A stretch of DNA of 57,088 bases from DASVDK01 sp036381125 [NCBI: Thermodesulfobacteriota bacterium] (lineage in GTDB: Bacteria; DASVDK01), in assembly GCA_036381125.1 (NCBI GenBank), contig DASVDK010000379.1, positions 1 through 57,088 of the forward strand. Direction: 5' to 3'. Positions 49,439-57,088 of the stretch are shown here, piece after piece. A program made the translations under genes and the position numbers. Every line of letters starts with the position of its first letter. The first letter of the stretch is position 1. The notes under the pieces are model-generated. The model saw only the letters and a list, made by a program, of their open reading frames with translations. It was not told where the DNA came from and made no database searches.

Positions 49439-50811
49439 GAATACTGTTGGCGTTTCCGCCCCTTGAGCGTGTCGACCACGCCGCGGGGGGTCGCCGGCAC
49501 GGCAAGCGCGGGGGCGCCGAGCCGGTCTCCCAGGTCCTCGAGCCGCAGGTCGTCCAGGAAGACCGGGTCGTCGGCCTTGAGCATCACGTCGGGGACCAGG
49601 ACGAGGTCCCCCTCCCCGAACGGCCCGGCGGCCGCCAGGTGGTCGAGCACGTCCTGGCCGGTGAGGAGGCCGGCGACCCGGATGGCCGCGCCGTAGAAGC
49701 GGTTCTCCGCCGCCTCGACGCGCATCGGCACGCCCCAGGCCTCGCCGAGCGCGTCGAAGAAGGGCCGGATCACCGGTCCGGCCAGGACGCCCGTGACGGC
49801 GGTGACCCGCCTCACCCGGCCGGCGATCGGCCCGGTCCCCGGCCGGCCGGTGCGCCGGGCCGCCCGGAGGACCGACTCGGCCTCCGCCCGGAACTGCGCC
49901 ACCATCCCCACCCCGTTGCCGACCTGCGGCAGGTCGTCGTAGGCCTCGAGCGGCGGCACCGGCAGGCCGGCCATGAGGTACCACTCGTCGCCGCCGTAGA
50001 CGAAACGGACCCCGAACCGCTCGAGGAAGGCCGGCTGCCGCGCGTCGAGCCAGGCGACCAGGTCGCGCGCGTAGGCGGGCGTCACCGGCGTCATGGCCGG
50101 CAGGTTGTCGCGGTAGCGCGTGAGGCCGAGCGGCACGACCGCCACGCTCGCGACCCCCGGGTAGAGCCCGGCCAGGTCGGCGACCGTCCGCTCGAGGTGC
50201 ACGCCGTCGTTCCAGCCGGGGCAGAGGACGACCTGGGCGTGCACGGTGATCTTCCACTCGAGGAGCTGGTGGAGCCGCTCCATGAGGTTGTCGGGCCGGT
50301 CCCTGCGCCCGAGGAGCCGGCGGCGCAGCTCGGCGTCGGTCGTGTGGACCGACACGTAGAGCGGCGTGAGCCGCATGTCGCGGATCCGCTCGAGGTCGCG
50401 ACGCGAGAGGTTCGTCAGCGTGACGAAGTGCCCGTCCAGGAAGGAAAGCCGGTAGTCCTCGTCCTTGATGTAGAGGCCGGGCCGCATGCCCGGCGGGTTC
50501 TGGTGCACGAAGCAGAAGACGCAGTCGTTGCCGCACTCGCGGGGCTGGATGGCCTCGAAGCGCAGGCCGAGCCGCTCGCCCGGCTCGCGCTCGATGTCGA
50601 CCTCCCAGGTCTCCCCGTCGGCCCGCCGCACCAGGAGCGTGAGGGCCGGGTCGTCGGCCGCGTACTGGTAGTCGAGCACGTCGACCGCCGGCCTGCCGTT
50701 GATGCCGGTGATCACGTCGCCGGGCGCGAGCCCCACGGCGGCGGCGATGCTCCCCGGCTCCACGTCGACGACCGGCAGGCCGCGCCTGACCTTGAGGGGG
50801 CGTCTCATCAT
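49435..50811 (-). CDS. PDZ-radical SAM protein of the DUF512 family
   Basis: A 458-residue protein from ATG 50811 (ATGA overlap with pgsA). A PDZ-like N-terminal domain (VEPGSIAAAVGLAPGDVITG) is followed by the radical SAM cluster motif ECGNDCVFCFVHQNP (C-x3-C-x2-C), a barrel region (TPLYVSVHTTDAELRRRLLG) and the DUF512 domain at the C-terminus (LPQVGNGVGMVAQF, then GDLVLVPDVML). The family is widespread, often beside the GTPase gene der, and its reaction is not known. Here it lies beside pgsA instead. All three cluster cysteines are intact. Confidence 0.9.
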   Translation of the reverse strand: MMRRPLKVRRGLPVVDVEPGSIAAAVGLAPGDVITGINGRPAVDVLDYQYAADDPALTLLVRRADGETWEVDIEREPGERLGLRFEAIQPRECGNDCVFCFVHQNPPGMRPGLYIKDEDYRLSFLDGHFVTLTNLSRRDLERIRDMRLTPLYVSVHTTDAELRRRLLGRRDRPDNLMERLHQLLEWKITVHAQVVLCPGWNDGVHLERTVADLAGLYPGVASVAVVPLGLTRYRDNLPAMTPVTPAYARDLVAWLDARQPAFLERFGVRFVYGGDEWYLMAGLPVPPLEAYDDLPQVGNGVGMVAQFRAEAESVLRAARRTGRPGTGPIAGRVRRVTAVTGVLAGPVIRPFFDALGEAWGVPMRVEAAENRFYGAAIRVAGLLTGQDVLDHLAAAGPFGEGDLVLVPDVMLKADDPVFLDDLRLEDLGDRLGAPALAVPATPRGVVDTLKGRKRQQYS

Positions 50812-51350
50812 GCCTTCGACCCGCGGAGCTGCGCGAGGCCGCGCCGGAAGTAGTCGAGCCCCGAGGCGACCGTCACGGCCGCCACCGCGACGTAGGTCCA
50901 TCCGGGAACGGCCGGCCCGGGGTGCGTGACGCTCGGCGCGCTCCAGAGGGCCGCCACCACGAGGGCGAGCTGCAGCACCGTGGTCGCCTTGCCGAGAAGG
51001 CTCGGCCGTACCGGCAGCCGGCGCCCGAGACCGTAGGCGGTCCAGTAGGCGCCCGACAGGACGAGGTCCCGGACGAAGACCACGGCGAGGAACCAGGGGG
51101 GTACGCGGCCCACCCAGGCGAGCGTCGCGAGCGCGGTCACGACGAGCAGCTTGTCGGCCGCCGGGTCGAGCGTGGCGCCGAGCGCCGTGCGCTGGTCGAG
51201 CAGCCTGGCGAGCATGCCGTCCACGGCGTCGCTCACGGCCGCGGCGGCGAAGGCGACGAGCGCCGCCCCGTAGCGCTCCTGGACGACGAGCCAGCCGATG
51301 AACGGCACCGCGAGGAGACGGGCGAGCGTGATCGCGTTCGGAAGGTTCAT
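50808..51350 (-). CDS. pgsA: CDP-diacylglycerol-glycerol-3-phosphate 3-phosphatidyltransferase (PgsA-like)
   Basis: A 180-residue membrane protein from ATG 51350. The CDP-alcohol phosphotransferase motif is complete: SDAVDGMLARLLDQRTALGA followed by TLDPAADK (D-x2-D-G-x2-A-R-x8-G-x3-D-x3-D). NLPNAITLARLLAVPFIGWL forms the first helix, and four to five more follow. It makes phosphatidylglycerophosphate, the first committed step to phosphatidylglycerol. Neighbouring starts and stops overlap on both sides. Confidence 0.92.
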   Translation of the reverse strand: MNLPNAITLARLLAVPFIGWLVVQERYGAALVAFAAAAVSDAVDGMLARLLDQRTALGATLDPAADKLLVVTALATLAWVGRVPPWFLAVVFVRDLVLSGAYWTAYGLGRRLPVRPSLLGKATTVLQLALVVAALWSAPSVTHPGPAVPGWTYVAVAAVTVASGLDYFRRGLAQLRGSKA

Positions 51351-52048
51351 CAGCGGACCGGCGTGAACAGGACCTCCAGCCGACGCCCGTCGGGGGACGC
51401 GACCGTCACCTGCGCGCCCTCCACCTGCAGCCGGGCCAGCTCCTGCGCGAGAGCCTCCGGCGCGAGCGGGGTCTCGACCTCGAGGACGACGGTGCCGGGC
51501 GCGGCCGATCGGTAGCGGACCCGCTGCGCCTGTCCCCGGTCGCCGAGCGCCGCGGTGAGCGTGTCGAGCTGCGCCTTGCGGGTGGCGCCGCGCGCCGTCA
51601 CGCTCACGATGCCGAGCGGCCCGGCCGGCGCGCCGGCCGTGAGCAGACCGAGGTCGACCAGCGCCTTCCTGAGCGGCTCGCGGTCGACGACCGCCTCGAT
51701 CGACGCCTGGTAGAGCGTCCCGGCCGGCAGCTCGGCGATGATCCGATACGTCTGGACGAAGCGGACCGGGTCGGAGTACAGCTCCTCGCGCAAGAGCGCG
51801 TCCTGCTGCGCGAGCGTCTCGGGCGGGACGAGGGTCGCCGCCGCCCGCTCGACGGCGCGGTGGAGCGCGTCGGCCACCGCCCGCTCCCGGGCGGCCGTGA
51901 TGTTGTCGTCCTCGATCGGCGCGAGTCCCTCGACCTGCACCGGCAGCAGCGTGTCGCCCTGGGGCTGCGCCGACGACGGGGCCGGCCCCACCAGCCCCAC
52001 CACGAGGGCCGGCACCGCGATCAGCGCCGCGATCGGAAAGAGCCGCAT
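51350..52048 (-). CDS. Secreted hypothetical protein with FlgT-N-like helical motif
   Basis: A 232-residue protein from ATG 52048 with a signal peptide (IAALIAVPALVVGLVGPAPS). The mature part holds DNITAARERAVADALHRAVE and ERAAATLVPPETLAQQ, a pattern like the N-domain of FlgT and related periplasmic proteins. Two alpha/beta repeats follow: TYRIIAELPAGTLYQASIEA and VTARGATRKAQLDTL. It is probably periplasmic. No flagellar gene is near, so a flagellar role is not implied. Its stop shares a base with the pgsA start. Confidence 0.7.
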   Translation of the reverse strand: MRLFPIAALIAVPALVVGLVGPAPSSAQPQGDTLLPVQVEGLAPIEDDNITAARERAVADALHRAVERAAATLVPPETLAQQDALLREELYSDPVRFVQTYRIIAELPAGTLYQASIEAVVDREPLRKALVDLGLLTAGAPAGPLGIVSVTARGATRKAQLDTLTAALGDRGQAQRVRYRSAAPGTVVLEVETPLAPEALAQELARLQVEGAQVTVASPDGRRLEVLFTPVR

Positions 52049-52075
52049 GGCGAGGCCGTGGCGTGCGTGGCGGGC

Positions 52076-52438
52076 CTACGGCTTGCGGGCCGGCCCGTTG
52101 CCCTCGGCCGACTCGCCCGATCCGTGCGAGGAGGCGTCGCTGCCGTGGCCGCCGTACGCGACGCGGCGCTCCATGGGCCGGCGGTCCATCCCGTGTCCGC
52201 CGTGGCCCTCGGTGAAGGCGCCGAGCCGCACCGTCCGCTCGGTCGGATAGATGCTCGAGATGGCGTGCTTGTAGATGAGCTGCTGGCCCTGGCCCTCGAC
52301 GATGACGCAGAAGTTGTCGAAGCTCCGGATGGTCCCCTTGACGCTCTTGCCCGATGCGAGGTCCACGGTCACGGCGATCTTCTCGCGGCGCACCTGGTTG
52401 AGGAACTGATCCTGGACGTTGATCGGCGCTTTGTTCAT
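52076..52438 (-). CDS. hfq: RNA chaperone Hfq
   Basis: A 120-residue protein from ATG 52438. The Sm1 motif is IAVTVDLASGKSVKGTIRSF with DNFCVIV, and Sm2 is LIYKHAISSIYP; the core ends near residue 70. It forms a hexameric ring for sRNA-mRNA pairing. The C-terminus is about 45 residues of glycine, histidine, serine and glutamate, with several GHG and HGS units, longer than in many Hfq proteins. Gene order miaA-hfq follows the usual mutL-miaA-hfq set. Confidence 0.95.
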   Translation of the reverse strand: MNKAPINVQDQFLNQVRREKIAVTVDLASGKSVKGTIRSFDNFCVIVEGQGQQLIYKHAISSIYPTERTVRLGAFTEGHGGHGMDRRPMERRVAYGGHGSDASSHGSGESAEGNGPARKP

Positions 52439-52525
52439 GGCCTCACATCTCCATCATGCAATCGAGGACTCATGCCCGCTCGGGTCCGGGCGCCGACGCC
52501 GACACCCCCCGGGGGCGAAGGCCCC

Positions 52526-52553
52526 ATGATACGCGAGCCGGTCAGAGATGCAA
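52526..52553 (-). promoter_or_regulatory. Sigma-70 promoter for hfq
   Basis: TTGCAT (52553-52548), a 16-bp spacer and TATCAT (52531-52526) lie over the miaA stop. The leader would be about 80 nt long. The -10 matches the consensus at five of six bases. Confidence 0.6.
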
Positions 52554-53483
52554 GTGGCGCCGCGCCAATTCCGCGAGCGTGACGCGGGCTTGTGACGCAT
52601 CCACCCAGCGGGCCTCCCGCTCGCCGCGCCACCAGGTCCGCTGCCGCTTGGCATACCGACGCGTCTCGGTCTTGATGCTCGCCGCCGCCTCGGCAAGCGT
52701 CAGCCGCCCGGCCAGGTAGTCGCCGACCTGCCGGTAGCCGAGGGCCCGCATCGGCTTGAGCTCGGGGCCGTAGCCGCGGGCGTGGAGCGAGCGCACCTCG
52801 TCCACCAGCCCGGCTGCGAGCATCCGGTCCACGCGCGCCGCGATCGCCCGGTCGAGGTCGGCAACGGGGACCCGGAGCACCGCGATGGCGACGTCGAAGA
52901 CCGAGTCGCCGAAGCGATGCGCGGCGCGCAGCGCCGAGGGCGGCTCGCCGGTCGCCTCGAGGATCTCGAGGGCGCGCACGAGGCGCACCCGGTCGGCCGG
53001 CGCGAGCCGCCGCGCCGTCTCGGGATCGGCCGCGGCGAGGCGCGCGCGTGCGGCCTCGGGGTCTGCGGCGACCTCCGCCTCGATGCGCGCCCGGACGGCC
53101 GCCGCGACGGCCGGCGCCGGGATGAGGCCGCGCGTGAGGGCGCGCACGTAGAGGCCGGTCCCCCCCACGAGGAGCGCGCCGGGCGGGCCGCCGGGGCGGC
53201 CGATCCGCAACGCCTCGATCACGCGGCGCCCGTGCGCGGCGTAGTCGGCGGCCGTGAAGGGCTCGTCCGGATCGACCAGGTCGATCAGGTGGTGCGCGGC
53301 GCGGCGACGCTCCTCGACGGTCGGCTTCGCGCTGCCGATGTCGAGGTAGCGGTAGACCTGCAGCGAGTCGGCGCCGAGGACCGGCAGGCCGAAACGCTCG
53401 GCCAGCTCGACGGCGAGCGCGGTCTTGCCCGACGCCGTCGGCCCGACGATGGCGAGGATGCGCGGCCGCTGGCCCGGCGCCAT
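52542..53483 (-). CDS. miaA: tRNA dimethylallyltransferase
   Basis: A 313-residue protein from ATG 53483. AIVGPTASGKTALAVELAER is the P-loop. GADSLQVYRYLDIGSAKPTV, LVGGTGLYVRALTRGL and IKTETRRYAKRQRTWWR are the family motifs. It adds a dimethylallyl group to A37 of tRNAs reading U-starting codons. It lies 2 bp after mutL and ahead of hfq. Confidence 0.95.
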   Translation of the reverse strand: MAPGQRPRILAIVGPTASGKTALAVELAERFGLPVLGADSLQVYRYLDIGSAKPTVEERRRAAHHLIDLVDPDEPFTAADYAAHGRRVIEALRIGRPGGPPGALLVGGTGLYVRALTRGLIPAPAVAAAVRARIEAEVAADPEAARARLAAADPETARRLAPADRVRLVRALEILEATGEPPSALRAAHRFGDSVFDVAIAVLRVPVADLDRAIAARVDRMLAAGLVDEVRSLHARGYGPELKPMRALGYRQVGDYLAGRLTLAEAAASIKTETRRYAKRQRTWWRGEREARWVDASQARVTLAELARRHLHL

Positions 53484-53485
53484 GC

Positions 53486-55270
53486 CTACCGCCGGTCGAA
53501 CAGCCGCTCGAGTTCCGCGAAGCCGATCAGCCGGCTGACCGGCCGGCCGTGCGGGCAGGCGCCGGTGACCTCGTAGCGATCGAGGTCCGCGAGGAGCGCG
53601 CCCGCCTCGAGCGGATCGAGCGCCTGGCGGAAGGTGACCGCGCCGTGGCAGGCCACCGTCGCGAGCAGGTGGTCGCGCGCGTCCTCGAGCGACCGGGCGG
53701 GCGAGAGCCCCTCGAGGTCCTCGGCAACCGACTCGAGGAGCGGACCGGGGTCGAGCGTCTCGAGCCCGATCGGCACGGCGGTCACCCGAAGCGTGCCGAT
53801 CGGCCCGAACGGCTCCACCTCGAGCCCGACGTCGGCCAGGGCGCCGGCCCGCTCGACGACCAGCGCGGCCCGGTCGGCCCGCAACGTGACCGCCCGCGGC
53901 ACGAGCAGGCGCACCGCTCGCGGCCGTCCCTCGGCAAGGGCCCGCCTGAGGCGCTCGAACCGCAGTCGCTCGTGCGCGGCGTGCTGGTCGACCACGACGA
54001 GCCCCTCCCTCCCCTCGCAGAGGAGGTAGGAGGCCCGCAACTGGCCGATGTAGCGGAGGCCCGCGAAGCGTGAGCCGTGCGCCGGGGTCGCCGCCGCCCG
54101 CGCCGGCGTCGCACCGAAGGCCTCCGCCGGCTCCGCCGCGCGATCGGCGCCCGTGGGGTCGTACGACCGCACGTCGAGGAACGCGTCGAGCGCCGCCTGC
54201 ACCCGCCCGGCGCGCCCGTCCGACGGCGGGACGGTCCCGGCCGGCTCGGCGCGGACGGCCGCCGGGAGCGCACCGGCGGCGACGAGGGCCGACTCGACCG
54301 CGCGGGCCACCAGGCCGTGCACCGCCGCCGGATCGCGGAAGCGGACCTCGGCCTTCTGCGGGTGGACGTTCACGTCCACCATGTGGGGCGGCACCACGAC
54401 GAAGAGCGCCCCCATCGGGTAGCGCCCCGGCTCGTGGGCGTGGCGGCTCCCCTGGAGCGTCGCGTGCAGGATCGATCGGTCGCGCACCGGCCGGCCGTTC
54501 ACGAAGAGGTAGAGGCTCGACGCGCCCGGCCGCGAGACGCCGGGGGGGGACAGGCGGCCGGTGACGGCGAGCCCTCCCTCCTCCGCCCGCACCTCCACGA
54601 GCGGCGGCGCCTCCGGACCGAGGAGCGCGTCGAGCCGCTCCGCGAGGTCGGCGTCACGCCGGCCGGCGACGGCGAGCCGGCCGTCCACCGTGAGGGTGAC
54701 GGCGACGTCGGGCCGGGCGAGCGCCAGGCGCGCGACGACGTCCACGACCTGCGCCGCCTCGGTCGCCGCCGATCGGAGGAACTGGCGACGCGCCGGCAGG
54801 TTGAAGAAGAGGTCGCGCACGGTCACGGTGGTGCCGGCAGGCGCGCCGGCCGGACGCTCGGCCCTGACCACCCCGCCCTCGACGTCGATGCGCACCCCCG
54901 CGACCGCCTCCGGCACGCGCGTCACGAGCGTGAGGCGCGACACCGCGGCGATCGAGGCGAGCGCCTCGCCGCGGAAGCCGTAGGTCTCGATGGCCAGGAG
55001 GTCGTCGACCGTGCGGATCTTGCTGGTGGCGTGTCGCTCGAGGGCGAGGCGGGCCTCGGCGGGCGTCATGCCGCACCCGTCGTCGGCCACCTCGAGGAGC
55101 CGCCGCCCCCCCTGCTCGATGGTCACGTCGATGCGGCCCGCCCCGGCGTCGAGGGCGTTCTCGATCAGCTCCTTCACGGCCGCCGCCGGACGCTCCACCA
55201 CCTCGCCGGCGGCGATCCTCGCCGCGACCGCCTCGGGCAGCCGCCGGATGCGCGGGAGCGGTTCGTTCAC
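53486..55270 (-). CDS. mutL: DNA mismatch repair protein MutL (endonuclease-type)
   Basis: A 594-residue protein from GTG 55270, overlapping the DUF1232 stop by 4 nt. The N-terminal GHKL ATPase is complete: PEAVAARIAAGEVVERPAAA, IENALDAGAGRI, EVADDGCGM, TYGFRGEALASIAAVSRL and HPQKAEVRF. The C-terminal domain carries DQHAAHERLRFE, the D-Q-H-A-x2-E-x4-E nicking motif, with ACHGAV and CPHGRP as the metal-binding companions. It therefore nicks DNA itself, as in organisms without MutH. No mutS lies in the window. Confidence 0.95.
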   Translation of the reverse strand: MNEPLPRIRRLPEAVAARIAAGEVVERPAAAVKELIENALDAGAGRIDVTIEQGGRRLLEVADDGCGMTPAEARLALERHATSKIRTVDDLLAIETYGFRGEALASIAAVSRLTLVTRVPEAVAGVRIDVEGGVVRAERPAGAPAGTTVTVRDLFFNLPARRQFLRSAATEAAQVVDVVARLALARPDVAVTLTVDGRLAVAGRRDADLAERLDALLGPEAPPLVEVRAEEGGLAVTGRLSPPGVSRPGASSLYLFVNGRPVRDRSILHATLQGSRHAHEPGRYPMGALFVVVPPHMVDVNVHPQKAEVRFRDPAAVHGLVARAVESALVAAGALPAAVRAEPAGTVPPSDGRAGRVQAALDAFLDVRSYDPTGADRAAEPAEAFGATPARAAATPAHGSRFAGLRYIGQLRASYLLCEGREGLVVVDQHAAHERLRFERLRRALAEGRPRAVRLLVPRAVTLRADRAALVVERAGALADVGLEVEPFGPIGTLRVTAVPIGLETLDPGPLLESVAEDLEGLSPARSLEDARDHLLATVACHGAVTFRQALDPLEAGALLADLDRYEVTGACPHGRPVSRLIGFAELERLFDRR

Positions 55271-55596
55271 ACGTCGAGCCCGACCGCCTCGAGGTGCTCG
55301 GCGAGGACCGGCGCCGGGGTCGACGAGAGGAGCGTCTTCAGGGCGAGGACGACGAGCCCGAGGTCGTCGGCGACGCCGAGCGGCCCGAAGATCGCCTCGG
55401 GCACGAGGTCCACCGGCGCGAAGAGATAGGCGGCCACCGCCGCGGCCAGCACCTTCGGCCAGGCGGGGACCCGCCGGTCGGCGACCAGGCGCCAGACGAG
55501 GCGCAGCACGCGGGGCGCCTTCGGGAGCCATCGGACGAGCGTCGTCCACGGAAGCCCCCGCCGGCGAATCAGCCGTCCGAGAACCGTCTCTGCCAT
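55267..55596 (-). CDS. DUF1232 family protein (YkvA-like)
   Basis: A 109-residue protein from ATG 55596. The family core is VPAWPKVLAAAVAAYLFAPV followed by DLVPEAIFGPLGVADDLGLV. The Y-x3-P-x-D-L-x-P-D/E signature is present, with a hydrophobic helix before it. Function is unknown; it may be membrane-associated. It overlaps mutL by 4 nt. TAGACT lies exactly 6 nt before the ATG. Confidence 0.88.
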   Translation of the reverse strand: MAETVLGRLIRRRGLPWTTLVRWLPKAPRVLRLVWRLVADRRVPAWPKVLAAAVAAYLFAPVDLVPEAIFGPLGVADDLGLVVLALKTLLSSTPAPVLAEHLEAVGLDV

Positions 55597-55598
55597 GC

Positions 55599-56399
55599 CT
55601 ACAGTCTATCGCGGACCGCTCGCCCCGGCCGTGCCTGCCGGGGGGCCTTGGCCGCCGCGGCCGCGGCGTCCGCCGCCTTCGCCACGGCGGCGCGAAGGGC
55701 GCGCACCTCGGCATCCGAGAGCGGGCGATGCCGGCCTCGCGGCAGGTCGCCGAGCGCGATGCCGTCGAAGCGCACCCGCCGGATCTTCAGCGCCGGGTGG
55801 CCCACGGCCTCGCACATGCGCTTCACCTGGTGGTTGCGCCCCTCGTGGATCGTCAGCTCGATCCAGGCGTTCTGCTCGGCGCGCCGGAGGAAGCGGACGA
55901 AGGCCGGCCGCGTCGGGCCGTCGTCGAGCATCGGCCCGGCGGCGAGCGCCTCGAGCGCGCCCCGGCTCGGGACCCCTTTGACCTTCACCTCGTAGGTCTT
56001 GGGGACGTGCGACCGCGGGTGCGCGAGCCGGGCCGCGAGGTCGCCGTCGTTCGTGAGGAGCAGGAGCCCTTCGGCGTCCCAGTCGAGCCGGCCGACCGGG
56101 TAGACGCGCGGCCGGACGCCGGCCAGGAGGTCCGCGACGGTCGGCCGCCCCTCGGGGTCGCGCATCGTCGTGACCACGCCCGGCGGCTTGTGCAGCGCGA
56201 GGTAGACCTTCGGCGCGGCCCGCGGCACGAGGCGGCCGCGGACCTTCACGTGGTCGCGCTCGGGATCGGCCTTCGTGCCGAGTTCCCGGACCACGCGGCC
56301 GTTCACCTGCACCTCACCCGCCTCGATGAGACGCTCGGCCTCGCGGCGGGAAGCGAGGCCGGCATCCGCGATGATCTTCTGGAGCCGGACCTCGGGCAT
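55599..56399 (-). CDS. rluB: 23S rRNA pseudouridine synthase of the RluB/RsuA family
   Basis: A 266-residue protein from ATG 56399. An S4 domain (PEVRLQKIIADAGLASRREA with the VQVNGRVV strand) precedes the catalytic domain with VYPVGRLDWDAEGLLLLTND; the D in R-L-D is the nucleophile. LTIHEGRNHQVKRMCEAVGH follows. It converts a uridine in 23S rRNA helix 89 if RluB; RluE/RluF relatives cannot be fully excluded. It follows scpB by 4 bp, the usual scpB-rluB order. Confidence 0.9.
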   Translation of the reverse strand: MPEVRLQKIIADAGLASRREAERLIEAGEVQVNGRVVRELGTKADPERDHVKVRGRLVPRAAPKVYLALHKPPGVVTTMRDPEGRPTVADLLAGVRPRVYPVGRLDWDAEGLLLLTNDGDLAARLAHPRSHVPKTYEVKVKGVPSRGALEALAAGPMLDDGPTRPAFVRFLRRAEQNAWIELTIHEGRNHQVKRMCEAVGHPALKIRRVRFDGIALGDLPRGRHRPLSDAEVRALRAAVAKAADAAAAAAKAPRQARPGRAVRDRL

Positions 56400-56403
56400 G
56401 GGG

Positions 56404-57088
56404 TCAGCTCGTCCGCTCGTCCTCGGGCGGCGCTTCGCCGGCACCGCCCGCCTCGGCGGCCCGACCGGCCTCGGCGCCGGAGCCCGGCTCGGCGCCGGAG
56501 CCCTCGTCGGCACAGGACCCCTCGTCGGCGCCGGAGCCCTCCTCGGCGGCGAGCGCCGCGGCGTCGGTCGGCTCGCCGCCGTCGCCGGCCGCGCCGCCGT
56601 CGGCCGCCTGCTCGAGCCGCCCCTCGGCCGCGAGGTCGGTGAACTCCTTGAGCGTCGGCAGTTGCGAGAGGTCCTTCAGGCCGAAGTGCTCGAGGAACTC
56701 CGGCGTCGTCCCGTAGAGCAGCGGGCGGCCCGGGATGTCCTTCCGGCCGACGATGCGCACGAGCTTGCGGTCGAGGAGCGCCTTGAGGACGCCGCCCGAG
56801 TCGACCCCGCGGATGTCCTCGATGTCGCCGCGCGTCACCGGCTGCCGGTAGGCCACGATGGCGAGCGTCTCGCGCGCCGCCTGCGTGAACCTGAGCGGCT
56901 TGACCGCGAGGAACCGCCTGAGCCACGGCGCCATCTCGGGCCGCGTCCGGAGCTGGTAGCCGCCGGCCACCTGCACGAGCGTGAGAGCCCGCTCGGGCGA
57001 CTGGTAGTCGAGCTCGAGCTGCGCGAGCGCCGAGGCAACCTCCTCGGGCGCCGCGAAGCCTTCGAGCACCGCCTCCATCCGCCGCCTC
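56404..57088 (-). CDS. scpB: Segregation and condensation protein ScpB (5' end outside the window)
   Basis: At least 225 residues. The frame stays open to the window edge, and the first winged-helix domain lacks its usual first 25-30 residues, so the true start is beyond 57088 even though an ATG occurs at 57078. LVQVAGGYQLRTRPEMAPWL ends the first domain. The second winged helix reads LSQAARETLAIVAYRQP-like sequence (FTQAARETLAIVAYRQPVTR). IEDIRGVDSGGVLKALLDRK and VGRKDIPGRPLLYGTTPEFL follow. A tail of about 60 residues repeats GSGADEGS-like acidic units. It acts with ScpA and SMC in chromosome segregation. Confidence 0.9.
   Translation of the reverse strand, partial: RRRMEAVLEGFAAPEEVASALAQLELDYQSPERALTLVQVAGGYQLRTRPEMAPWLRRFLAVKPLRFTQAARETLAIVAYRQPVTRGDIEDIRGVDSGGVLKALLDRKLVRIVGRKDIPGRPLLYGTTPEFLEHFGLKDLSQLPTLKEFTDLAAEGRLEQAADGGAAGDGGEPTDAAALAAEEGSGADEGSCADEGSGAEPGSGAEAGRAAEAGGAGEAPPEDERTS

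Noticed and set aside
57076-57078. ATG 57078 as the true start of scpB
   Set aside because: The first winged-helix domain would lack its opening helix and the frame remains open to the window edge, so the start is probably outside.

Overview
The window is 57 kb of very GC-rich bacterial chromosome. Coding is dense and almost entirely on the minus strand. Gene content points to a diderm (Gram-negative-type) bacterium: lipoproteins, an outer-membrane beta-barrel, a Wza-type export lipoprotein, sigma-54 activators, Hfq and an HU/IHF pair. The GC level, the exosortase-type polysaccharide locus and the branched-chain amino acid ABC transporter would fit an uncultured soil lineage such as Rokubacteria/Methylomirabilota or a deltaproteobacterium. 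That placement is inference; no 16S or other decisive marker is present.

Region 1 (1-24757) is an exopolysaccharide locus of the XrtA/PEP-CTERM (exosortase-associated) type. Read in the direction of transcription it starts with two sigma-54 activators (24757-23288 and 22734-21304). The polymer machinery follows: export lipoprotein, outer-membrane barrel, Wzz-like chain-length protein, ExeA-like ATPase, tyrosine autokinase and an EpsB-type priming sugar transferase. Next comes an assembly cassette with four GT2 glycosyltransferases, two CDP-glycerol-phosphotransferase-like enzymes, a nucleotidyltransferase, a hexapeptide acyltransferase, an O-antigen-ligase-like protein and a flippase. A secreted glycoside-hydrolase-like protein ends the cassette. 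The left edge holds the start of an NtrB-like PAS sensor kinase. A near-perfect -24/-12 promoter lies ahead of the second activator, and a second good match sits just ahead of a tiny membrane protein that begins the glycosyltransferase cassette. No exosortase gene is inside the window.

Region 2 (24919-33439) holds housekeeping and transport genes: HU, small membrane proteins, MarC, a ferredoxin, a complete liv transporter (transcribed livG-livF-livK-livH-livM), a small zinc-ribbon protein and a rhomboid protease.

Region 3 (33473-40067) is the accessory part. It has a decayed cyclase/TPR regulator with three frameshifts and no 5' end, a GT-C membrane glycosyltransferase, a PD40 beta-propeller lipoprotein, a 25-bp tandem repeat, and a DUF222/HNH endonuclease gene bracketed by two closely related palindromes.

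Region 4 (40110-57088) is a core translation and RNA block on the minus strand: tRNA-Val, thrS, infC (AUC start), rpmI, rplT, pheS, pheT, ihfA, a MerR regulator, tRNA-Pro, pcm, apt and tRNA-Arg. Upstream of it are scpB, rluB, a DUF1232 gene, mutL, miaA, hfq, a secreted hypothetical, pgsA and a PDZ/radical-SAM protein. Many adjacent minus-strand genes overlap by the 4-nt GTGA or ATGA, which implies translational coupling. The most interesting items are the sigma-54 switch on the polysaccharide locus, the hairpin/36-mer repeat array between the two activators, the palindrome-bracketed HNH gene and the hairpin abutting thrS.
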